From Phycisphaerae bacterium (GTDB lineage Bacteria > Planctomycetota > Phycisphaerae > UBA1845), in NCBI GenBank assembly GCA_013360585.1, contig JABWBH010000019.1:1-64000 (forward strand): a stretch of 64,000 bases of DNA, written 5' to 3'. Below are positions 56,983 to 64,000 of the stretch, in pieces (position 1 is the first letter of the stretch; each line of letters opens with the position of its first letter). Made by a program: the position numbers and the translations under genes. The notes beneath the pieces are model-generated. The model searched no databases, was not told the DNA's origin, and saw only the letters and a list, made by a program, of their open reading frames with translations.

Positions 56983-57183
56983 TCATTTGCGCACCTCGAC
57001 TTCCGGAGCGGGTGTGCTCTGCTCGCGCAGCCAGATCGAGATGACTTCAGGGTCAAACCGGATTTCGCCGTCGGGAAGCCGCACGCACGGGATTAGCCCG
57101 CGGCGCGCTAAGCGCGCGGACCGGCCACGGGGGAATCGAAGGCGGCTGTCGAGTTCAGTCGGTTTCAGCAGCTGGTCGCTCAC
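56983..57183 (-). CDS. Second small HTH protein
   Basis: 66 residues from GTG 57183 (TAAGG seven bases upstream; the frame opens at TTG 57189). Short HTH-like domain: LLKPTELDSRLRFPRGRSAR and LARRGLIPCVRLPDGEIRFD, then VISIWLREQ. Similar role to the neighbouring AlpA-like protein. Confidence 0.55.
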   Translation of the reverse strand: MSDQLLKPTELDSRLRFPRGRSARLARRGLIPCVRLPDGEIRFDPEVISIWLREQSTPAPEVEVRK

Positions 57184-57278
57184 AACCAAACCTTACCACG
57201 CGAAAACGTGCGCCGACGCGGCTTGTGGCGGAGTGGGTATGAGTGGGGAGCAGATAGTATGAGATAGTTCGAGAGGGA

Positions 57279-58361
57279 TTACTTCTCCGGGAGCTTCGGA
57301 AACTGAGCGCGACAGAAGATGAACGTCTGTCGGTTGAGAGTCCTGAATCGAACGTGACCCGAGTTCATCAGGCTCGTGAGTTTCTTCACGGTCATATCGC
57401 CGCCAATGGCGTCCGCAGCTTGTTTCTTGCTCAGGGGGGCCGACGGCGTGACCGGTTCGCTGGCGTTGCCTACGCCTCCCGCTTTCGCCGTCGGCTCGTT
57501 ATCTGCTGGTTTTCCCGCGTGATCGGTGAGGATGTCAATCGCCGCTGACGAAGCGCTGAACAGGTCGTCCAGGTCGCTCGTGAAGGAACGGGGAAGCTGT
57601 TCAAGCCAGCGGTCGGGGAACTTCAGTTGTGGCCCAAGCACCGCGCTCGACTTCAACCTCCGCAGCTCCCCCAAGTTGTAGGGAAAGTCCTGTCCGTTGT
57701 GAATGCAATTTCGATTCGCTCTCAGGTTGGGCCAGCGCTGCGCCCATGCCAGATCGAAGAGCAGGTACACCCATCGTAGTGCGGGCTCGCCCGTGCGAAG
57801 AGTCTCGGTCGGGACCGGTGCAAAGTCTGCAAACGAATTATCCGGGACGACAGCACCCGCCCTTGCGGCAAACGCCTTAAACACGTCCACGCCCTTCCGA
57901 TCGCCAAAGACACACACCGTGCGCCCGATGGGTGGGACTACGGCGAAGGGATCCCCAGCGCTATTCGCAATGGGTTTACCGTGAATATCGAGAAAGGGTT
58001 TGGTTCCAAGGGGTGCGAGTGTCGGAATCGCTGGAATGCCCACTTCGCGGTAAACGCCGCACATGGTCCAGGCGGGAGTGCGGAGGAAGGTCGGAGCCGT
58101 GCCGTTGATAGCGATACACTCGCCTGCCTCGGGTTCATCGTGACCGAGCCAACAGCGCAAGCGCCCGTGATGGACCAGGGCGTCTTCGAACCGGTCGCGC
58201 AGGGAACGCAGCAGCTCGATGGGTTTCTCGCTAGCCGCCGATTCGGCTGAGGGGGTTCCCGTCCCTTGTTGTGCCTCGCCAGCCTTCTCATACTGGCCAT
58301 GGCGCGCATGCAGCTTGCTGCGCTCTGCGAGTCGTGAAGACCGACGTGAATCGTCCGCCAT
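57279..58361 (-). CDS. Unrecognised protein abutting the CRISPR array
   Basis: 360 residues; I do not recognise the family. The N-terminus is Ser/Ala/Arg-rich; a central domain contains VCVFGDRKGVDVFKAFAARA; the C-terminus has an HTH-like LSKKQAADAIGGDMTVKKLT. The ATG is 19 bases from the distal CRISPR repeat, with AAGGATG as ribosome site, so its promoter must be inside or beyond the array. It could be an element gene transcribed as array read-through. Confidence 0.55.
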   Translation of the reverse strand: MADDSRRSSRLAERSKLHARHGQYEKAGEAQQGTGTPSAESAASEKPIELLRSLRDRFEDALVHHGRLRCWLGHDEPEAGECIAINGTAPTFLRTPAWTMCGVYREVGIPAIPTLAPLGTKPFLDIHGKPIANSAGDPFAVVPPIGRTVCVFGDRKGVDVFKAFAARAGAVVPDNSFADFAPVPTETLRTGEPALRWVYLLFDLAWAQRWPNLRANRNCIHNGQDFPYNLGELRRLKSSAVLGPQLKFPDRWLEQLPRSFTSDLDDLFSASSAAIDILTDHAGKPADNEPTAKAGGVGNASEPVTPSAPLSKKQAADAIGGDMTVKKLTSLMNSGHVRFRTLNRQTFIFCRAQFPKLPEK

Positions 58362-58380
58362 CGTGCAACATCCTTATTGG

Positions 58381-60663
58381 GGTTCACCCCCACGTGCGTG
58401 GGGACATCATCGCTCTCATCTCCGCCCACGTCATCGTCGTCGGTTCACCCCCACGTGCGTGGGGACATCGCAATCAGGCTCCGCCTCAAGGACGGTAGAC
58501 CGGTTCACCCCCACGTGCGTGGGGACATCAGCATGGTTTCGGCTGAAACGGCAAACCTCGTCGGTTCACCCCCACGTGCGTGGGGACATCGACGTTTGTT
58601 CCCTCCGGACGGCCGGGCCGATCGGTTCACCCCCACGTGCGTGGGGACATCGGCGTCTGGCGGAGTGTCCGCGAGCGCCGCGTCGGTTCACCCCCACGTG
58701 CGTGGGGACATCGTACCGCAGAATCCTTGGCGGGGACGCCAACTGGGTTCACCCCCACGTGCGTGGGGACATCCGCTCGTGCTCTGGGAGCGGCTTGCCC
58801 GTGACCGGTTCACCCCCACGTGCGTGGGGACATCGTTGTTAGCTGCCGCGACACAGCCCGACCAGTCGGTTCACCCCCACGTGCGTGGGGACATCGCCGG
58901 CGATCTGGCCGAGTTCGACGACTCCAGCGGTTCACCCCCACGTGCGTGGGGACATCGATAGAGGACGACGGGCCTGAAGGCGAGCCGATCGGTTCACCCC
59001 CACGTGCGTGGGGACATCGTGATCGGCATCGCCATCATCTCGTCCCACGTCGGTTCACCCCCACGTGCGTGGGGACATCGAATCTCCGAGATGGAACCGA
59101 CCCGGTAGTGCGGTTCACCCCCACGTGCGTGGGGACATCTTCACGGTTTCTAACTACCGAGAAACTAAAAGCGGTTCACCCCCACGTGCGTGGGGACATC
59201 CCCGCAAGGGGGGGTTTGGGGGGGTTCTCTATCGGTTCACCCCCACGTGCGTGGGGACATCGCGACGAGCGTATACATCCGCTGCCGGCTGATCGGTTCA
59301 CCCCCACGTGCGTGGGGACATCTACACCAGCACAGCCAGCTGTTGCGGCTCGATCGGTTCACCCCCACGTGCGTGGGGACATCTTGCACTGGTCGCCATA
59401 ATACACCTGCCTTAACGGTTCACCCCCACGTGCGTGGGGACATCATCCGGCGAGGTCTGACGAGGAACGCGCGCACCGGTTCACCCCCACGTGCGTGGGG
59501 ACATCGTCGAGCAGATGTCGGGGGGCGAGTACGCGACCGGTTCACCCCCACGTGCGTGGGGACATCGTGACTCGCCGGGAATCGCCGGGCGCTCACACCG
59601 GTTCACCCCCACGTGCGTGGGGACATCTCATCGTCGTATCCTCCTGTGTATAGAGTCCCCGGTTCACCCCCACGTGCGTGGGGACATCTCTCCACCGGCA
59701 CGACCGGATTCCCCGTCTACCGGTTCACCCCCACGTGCGTGGGGACATCGCCCGAAAGAGATACCGGATACCTTTCGCTGACGGTTCACCCCCACGTGCG
59801 TGGGGACATCGCCGACGCCGACCGTAATGAAGCACCGCTCCGCGGTTCACCCCCACGTGCGTGGGGACATCCATTATACATATCGGTTGCGTCGATGCAA
59901 CCCCGGTTCACCCCCACGTGCGTGGGGACATCGCCGATCCCGCCCGGTGCGTTGCCGGGCGGGACGGTTCACCCCCACGTGCGTGGGGACATCTCACGAA
60001 TCCGACGATCGTGGACAACGTGTTTCGGTTCACCCCCACGTGCGTGGGGACATCTCACGGAGAACTCGGTGACGGTGACGGTCGTGCGGTTCACCCCCAC
60101 GTGCGTGGGGACATCCGAGGGGGACTACTTCGGGCGGGCCGACGAGGAGGTTCACCCCCACGTGCGTGGGGACATCATCTACGGCGGCATGATGGACCCC
60201 TCGGAAAGCGGTTCACCCCCACGTGCGTGGGGACATCGAAACGTTTCCGCGAACGACTTGTCTGTGTTCGGTTCACCCCCACGTGCGTGGGGACATCTGT
60301 GGTGAGGTATTCCGGTTTCATTGTTGTCCCGGTTCACCCCCACGTGCGTGGGGACATCGTCGAGAACGTGAGGCGAGCGGACGGCGTGAACGGTTCACCC
60401 CCACGTGCGTGGGGACATCCATCCGGAACGTTCACGCTCCAGACGGGTTTTCGGTTCACCCCCACGTGCGTGGGGACATCACGTCGTCGGGGATGGTCGC
60501 GGCGGCCCACAGCGGTTCACCCCCACGTGCGTGGGGACATCGGAGGGGTTGGCTTAACGATCGGAGGGGTTGGCGGTTCACCCCCACGTGCGTGGGGACA
60601 TCGAATATGCCGCCTTCACATACTTACGGACCAGCGGTTCACCCCCACGTGCGTGGGGACATC
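58381..60663 (-). CRISPR. Type I-E CRISPR array, 38 repeats, 37 spacers
   Basis: A 28-base unit starts GGTTCACCCC and ends TGGGGACATC on the plus strand. Read on the minus strand it begins GATGTCCCCAC, forms a stem, and ends GTGAACCG, the type I-E form with an 8-base 5' handle, so pre-crRNA is transcribed leftward. All 38 copies look identical; position 29 is usually C (G on the minus strand). Spacers are 32-34 bases; unit starts are 61 apart except three at 60 and one at 62. The leader-proximal end is at 60663, 8 bases from the cas2 stop. Confidence 0.98.
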
Positions 60664-60671
60664 ACTGAGCC

Positions 60672-60953
60672 TTAGCTCACAGATGGCGATCTTATCAGAA
60701 CCAAGCCCTCGAAATCAACCGGAGTTCGATCGGTTTTCCCATGTGTTCGGATGGCGAATCCCTGCTCAGTCGGGTTCTTGAAGATCATGGTGGCCCCTCC
60801 GCCGCGAAGCAGGCTGGTCGTCTTGTCCCAGACCTTGTCCCGAACGAGTGCGGAAAGGCGGCCTACGAATACGCCCGTCCGCGGCTCGATCATCCAGCGG
60901 CTCAGCAGCCCCCGCAGCGAAGCCGGGACGCGCTCAACAATCAGAACCACCAT
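60672..60953 (-). CDS. cas2: CRISPR adaptation protein Cas2 (type I-E)
   Basis: 93 residues with the Cas2e form: MVVLIVERVPASLRGLLSRW, then RTGVFVGRLSALVRDKVW. Forms the Cas1-Cas2 integrase core for spacer acquisition. It overlaps the cas1 3' end by 20 bases. Its stop is 8 bases before the first repeat, so the leader must overlap its coding sequence. Confidence 0.93.
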   Translation of the reverse strand: MVVLIVERVPASLRGLLSRWMIEPRTGVFVGRLSALVRDKVWDKTTSLLRGGGATMIFKNPTEQGFAIRTHGKTDRTPVDFEGLVLIRSPSVS

Positions 60954-61893
60954 AGTTCATGCCTCCTTCCGCCGTCTGGTCTGAACCGCCGCTCTCCGGA
61001 TCCCACAGCCGGGTCGGTCGCGCCGGCTCCTCGTCCCAGTCCTCAATCGCCGCGGTCGTGGGAACCTCGACGCCCGGCACGTCGAGCACGGCGGCGATCT
61101 CGGGAATGATGTGTTCCAGAAGATCGGTATCCCGAAACCGATCCCGACACGCCAACCGCACCGATCTCTCCAGATCGCTCAGGTAGGAACCGGCTATCTC
61201 GAAGGCCAGCGGGATTACGACATCGACCTTGTACAAGTCGGCGATGTCGTAAACGAAGGAAAGCTGCTTGCCGGTGTGGATGAACCCCAGCGCCGGCGAA
61301 TACCCGGCGGAGAGAATCGCAGCGTGAACCACCCCGTAAAGGCACGCATTGGCTGTGGAAAGCGCTCGATTGACCGGACTGGCCGACGCCCATTCGCCGC
61401 GCTTATACAACCGTCCCGTCCATTCGACGTTGTACTTGAGGCTGGCCGCGGCGTAGGTCTCGCGGACGCGGATGCCCTCGCGCCCGCGGAGCTGCTTGAG
61501 CGAAAGCCCCTCGGGCAACGTCTCGTCAAATCGGCGCTCGTACATGCGTCGGACCACGGCGAGCCGGGCGATGGGCGACGCCCACAGTGCGGCCTGCTTC
61601 AGGAGGTTGGCCGAGCTGCGCGTGCCGCCGGTGCTATGGGCGTACATCCGCACGCCCTCCTGGCCGACCCATGCGACAAGGCAGTTGTTGTCGGCCAGCG
61701 TCCGCGCGGCGGCGTGCGTTATCGTGGTGCCGGGACCGAGCATGAGAACGGCGAGTGCCGCGACGGGGACGTGGGTTGACCCTTCCTTGTCGTGAACGGC
61801 GATGGCCTGCTCGTGCTGGTCGATGCGCGCGTGCTCGACGTAGAGGAAGCTGAGACGGTCGTCGAAGCGCGCGAGTTGATGCAGATCGTCCAT
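60934..61893 (-). CDS. cas1: CRISPR adaptation integrase Cas1 (type I-E)
   Basis: 319 residues from ATG 61893 (GTGGGAG upstream). Catalytic set matches Cas1e: Glu139 in LRGREGIRVR, His206 in GFIHTGKQLSF, and Asp216/Asp219 in VYDIADLYK. Inserts new spacers with Cas2. An upstream frame to 62193 has no Cas1 similarity and overlaps cas6e. About 103 bases separate it from cas6e. Confidence 0.95.
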   Translation of the reverse strand: MDDLHQLARFDDRLSFLYVEHARIDQHEQAIAVHDKEGSTHVPVAALAVLMLGPGTTITHAAARTLADNNCLVAWVGQEGVRMYAHSTGGTRSSANLLKQAALWASPIARLAVVRRMYERRFDETLPEGLSLKQLRGREGIRVRETYAAASLKYNVEWTGRLYKRGEWASASPVNRALSTANACLYGVVHAAILSAGYSPALGFIHTGKQLSFVYDIADLYKVDVVIPLAFEIAGSYLSDLERSVRLACRDRFRDTDLLEHIIPEIAAVLDVPGVEVPTTAAIEDWDEEPARPTRLWDPESGGSDQTAEGGMNYGGSDC

Positions 61894-61996
61894 GCGGGAG
61901 GCTCCCACGGAAAGCGGCGAGTATTCACTTGTCAAAGATCGGACGGGGCGGGTGCCAACGTGAAGGCATCGCCACGATTCGGGCCTCATGCACGGC

Positions 61997-62824
61997 TTAG
62001 CGGACCGGGGCGACGGAGAGCAAGCCGAAGCCGAAGGCCTTGGCGGGGCCGATGCCGCGAATGATAATTTCGCGGAAGCGGTCGGCATCGACCACTTCGA
62101 GGATGCCGTCATAGCGCACCGCGCGAAGCTGCTGACCCTTTCCCGTTTCATGCGTCTTGTTGACGTAGACATAGCCGGGTTCGAGAGACTCAATCGAAGT
62201 CAGCTTGAACCCGCCCAATGGGGCGCGTCGACCCAGCCAAGCGTTCCACTGGTCGGGTGGCACTGGAACGCGCTTGCCGAATGACTCACGGTCCACGGGT
62301 TGACCGTTCGCATCCAATGAGGCTTCTCGGAGGCGCTTGGTCGGATTGGAGAGCAAGCGGAAGCGCAAGCGCTGACCACGCTCGAATCGCCGCTCGTCGG
62401 CCTTCGTTTCCGGAAGGGCAGCCAAAAGGTGGCGCGCGTTGTGAAATGCGTAGTCCCAATCAGGCTCCAAGGCCGACTGAACCAGAATGACAACGCGGCC
62501 ATTTGGCGTCACGTCAACACGGTGCAGGAAGTTGTGCGCCTTGTCGCGTGGGACGTGTATCGGTCGGTCAGCGGCTTCCGGCGCAATACCACGGGAAGGC
62601 GATACCTGCTCGGCAACAACCGCGCAGCGCTCAGGGCGCGGATCGAGGAAGCCGCACGGTTCATAGGGCATTAAGAACTCCGGGTCTTGCTCACGCTGGG
62701 ACGGAGTCGGGAAAGCCATGCAGAGGCGCTGATGGACGTGATAGCGATTGCGCAGCCAAAGGCGCCCAGGGCGCGGCCTGTCGGGGTTATCGCCGACGTT
62801 GATGAGTAGACAGGAAAGGTACAC
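61997..62824 (-). CDS. cas6e: CRISPR RNA-processing endonuclease Cas6e
   Basis: 275 residues (CasE/Cse3 family). The N-terminal catalytic pair Y28-x2-H31 in RNRYHVHQRLCMAFP corresponds to the Tyr/His of characterised Cas6e; the C-terminal G-rich GIGPAKAFGFGLLSV is the usual ending. Cuts each repeat at the base of its stem. Begins 3 bases after the stop of the HNH gene. Confidence 0.92.
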   Translation of the reverse strand: MYLSCLLINVGDNPDRPRPGRLWLRNRYHVHQRLCMAFPTPSQREQDPEFLMPYEPCGFLDPRPERCAVVAEQVSPSRGIAPEAADRPIHVPRDKAHNFLHRVDVTPNGRVVILVQSALEPDWDYAFHNARHLLAALPETKADERRFERGQRLRFRLLSNPTKRLREASLDANGQPVDRESFGKRVPVPPDQWNAWLGRRAPLGGFKLTSIESLEPGYVYVNKTHETGKGQQLRAVRYDGILEVVDADRFREIIIRGIGPAKAFGFGLLSVAPVR

Positions 62825-62827
62825 GGC

Positions 62828-63415
62828 TTAGACCTCCTCGGGGCTTAAGCGTCGCCTTCGAGTTTCCAGCGACCGAAAACGGATGATCTCGTCACGCTTG
62901 GTGATGATCCGGTCGCGCCAGTGCGGATCATCGGGATTGATGCGGTCCAACCCCATACCCAGGCCGTACTCGATCATGGTGACGGCGTCGTGGCACAAAC
63001 GACAGAGCGAGCGCAACTCTTCGAGACGTTCCTCTCCCCCGGCGTGGCGATAGGTGACATGCTGAACGGTCGTACCCGGCGATTTGCAGAAGACGCACAG
63101 GTCATGGTCGTGGTCGAGCCGTTGAAGTCGGCGCTTCTTGTATTCGCTGTTGCCATAGTCGGCTCGTGGGCGAGGTGGTCGAGGAGTCGCGCGTTGCGCA
63201 GGTTCTTTCGCAATGCCGACTTCGCCGTTTGCGCCTACGCGCAGTTCCTGGCGGATGACGAATCGGGCGCTATGTGCCGGCGGCTCGAACGTCAGTGGAA
63301 CATCGTACCAGACGAGCGCATCGTCGGGGGCTTCGGGCTGCACTGGCGTAGGGATCCAGTCGAGCAGGCAATCCAAGGTTTCTGGAGCCGGGTCCCCGAA
63401 CGTAACCCTCTTCAT
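62828..63415 (-). CDS. HNH nuclease with Cas5e-like N-terminal remnant
   Basis: 195 residues from ATG 63415 (GAGAGAGG upstream, spacing short). The first 60 residues (DDALVWYDVPLTFEPPAHSA, then RFVIRQELRV) resemble the last strands of type I-E Cas5. A Pro/Arg linker leads to an HNH domain: C107-x2-C110, His119 in VQHVTY, C138-x2-C141 and H142, with LRSLCRLCHDAV. It sits where cas5 sits in type I-E operons. HNH-fused Cas5 has been described in Cas3-less I-E systems. The N-terminal Cas5 body is missing. The frame is open upstream into RHS sequence. Confidence 0.6.
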   Translation of the reverse strand: MKRVTFGDPAPETLDCLLDWIPTPVQPEAPDDALVWYDVPLTFEPPAHSARFVIRQELRVGANGEVGIAKEPAQRATPRPPRPRADYGNSEYKKRRLQRLDHDHDLCVFCKSPGTTVQHVTYRHAGGEERLEELRSLCRLCHDAVTMIEYGLGMGLDRINPDDPHWRDRIITKRDEIIRFRSLETRRRRLSPEEV

Positions 63416-63523
63416 AACCTCTCTCTTTCGACGGCGGCGTGTGGTTTTGGCGGAAACTGTTAACTGGAAATCACCGAAGAGAGTCGAAGCCGCGAAAAAC
63501 ACCTGCGAGGCGATCGGATGACG

Positions 63524-64000
63524 GAATCCGAAAGGCTCTGTCAATCGATTGACGCCGAGGCCCATCGCGGCGACGAACGTCCCCTGGTCCGTCGCGTCCA
63601 CGTCCCCATCCCGATCGAAGTCCCCCGGCGAGTAGTCCCAGAGGCGGACCTTCCCATAGCCGTCGTAGACATCGGCCTCGGCCAGCGCCCCGTTCTTCTC
63701 CACCAGCCCCGTCACCGTGAACAGCTCCTGCAACAGATAGTAGAACGTGTCGGCCTCATCGGCCTCGCCCTCGATCAGCGCCACGCGCTCGTCCACATAC
63801 TGCGTGCCGTTGATGAACCGCCGTGCCGGCGTCCCGTCACTATGATAATCCGCGATCTCGGCCTGGCCGTCATGGTAGAACCGCAGGTCCGCGGTCTGGC
63901 TGTCGCTCGTGCCGTCATACTGCGTCCACGCGGTGATCTTGCGGCCGAGGGCGTCGTAGGCGAACGTCGCGACCGTGGTGTTCGACCCGGAGTTCGGGTC
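63524..64000 (-). pseudogene. 3' part of an RHS-repeat gene, cut at the CRISPR junction
   Basis: Continuous minus-strand frame entering from beyond base 64000: TFAYDALGRKITAWTQYDGT, RFINGTQYVDERVALIE and DGYGKVRLWDYSPGDFDRDG are planctomycete-type RHS/YD sequence with a dockerin-like DFDRDGDVDATDQ. RHS similarity stops after EPFGF at about 63524; the usual RHS-core ending is absent and the frame continues without stop into the HNH gene. Partial at the window edge. Confidence 0.6.

Noticed and set aside
59201-59233. A G-rich spacer that could be a quadruplex.
   Set aside because: A single spacer; no evidence that it is more than a GC-rich protospacer.
58381-60781. Several long plus-strand reading frames rich in FTPTCVGTS and SPPRAWGH across the CRISPR region.
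   Set aside because: They are translations of the CRISPR repeat itself; the periodic 61-base pattern explains them.
62001-62193. A 100-residue N-terminal extension of cas1.
   Set aside because: It overlaps cas6e in another frame and has no Cas1 similarity; the start at 61893 matches family length and residue numbering.

Overview
The window is GC-rich and reads as the chromosome of a planctomycete-type bacterium, most likely Planctomycetota and possibly a Phycisphaerae-like lineage. This rests on several signs seen together: an ECF sigma factor next to a Ser/Thr kinase with a C-terminal TPR array, an ECF/anti-sigma pair, long prepilin-like proteins with a conserved [17 protein letters not shown]-terminus, many secreted proteins and lipoproteins of unknown function, and an RHS protein carrying a dockerin-like DFDRDGDVDATDQ stretch. 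No marker gene fixes the species.

Bases 1-51649 are host chromosome, mostly housekeeping and exported proteins. In order they include pyrB; an anti-sigma/ECF sigma pair; two secreted unknowns; an ECF sigma plus kinase-TPR operon; a voltage-sensor-only membrane protein; purF; recG; a LysM lipoprotein; a zinc-ribbon protein; gpmI; a broken tcmP/DUF5131 pair; two tandem pilin-like genes; an HTH protein; a large lipoprotein; rnpA; an SSS symporter coupled to moeA; an S9 peptidase; a bPH2 protein coupled to two CgeB-like glycosyltransferases; nadA; sppA; a PilZ protein; a DASS permease; a class III aminotransferase; a nitrilase-family amidohydrolase; a LolD-type ATPase; ilvE; two tandem HExxH lipoprotein metalloproteases; DUF1015 and DUF547 proteins; and an HDOD-GGDEF protein. 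A short dispersed repeat (core GCCCGTCAGGAAGCG) recurs between these genes.

At 51650 a tRNA-Gly(GCC) marks the left edge of a mobile element. It carries a tyrosine integrase, an intergenic cluster of short TGCGCGA-type repeats that looks like an origin, an SF3 (D5-type) helicase, an AEP/PrimPol-like primase, two AlpA-like HTH proteins and an unknown gene. These replication genes are chained by ATGA overlaps.

The right end (58381-63415) is a type I-E CRISPR locus transcribed leftward: a short gene joining a Cas5e-like C-terminal strand to an HNH nuclease, then cas6e, cas1, cas2, and an array of 38 repeats with 37 spacers. Cas3, Cas8e, Cse2, Cas7 and most of Cas5 are missing from the window. 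Upstream of the HNH gene the reading frame runs directly into the 3' part of an RHS gene that continues past base 64000. The Cas5-tail/HNH arrangement resembles Cas3-less type I-E systems that use an HNH-fused Cas5. Here the effector is cut off by the RHS junction, so the locus is either a decayed or rearranged Cas5-HNH system or a reduced array-maintaining cassette.
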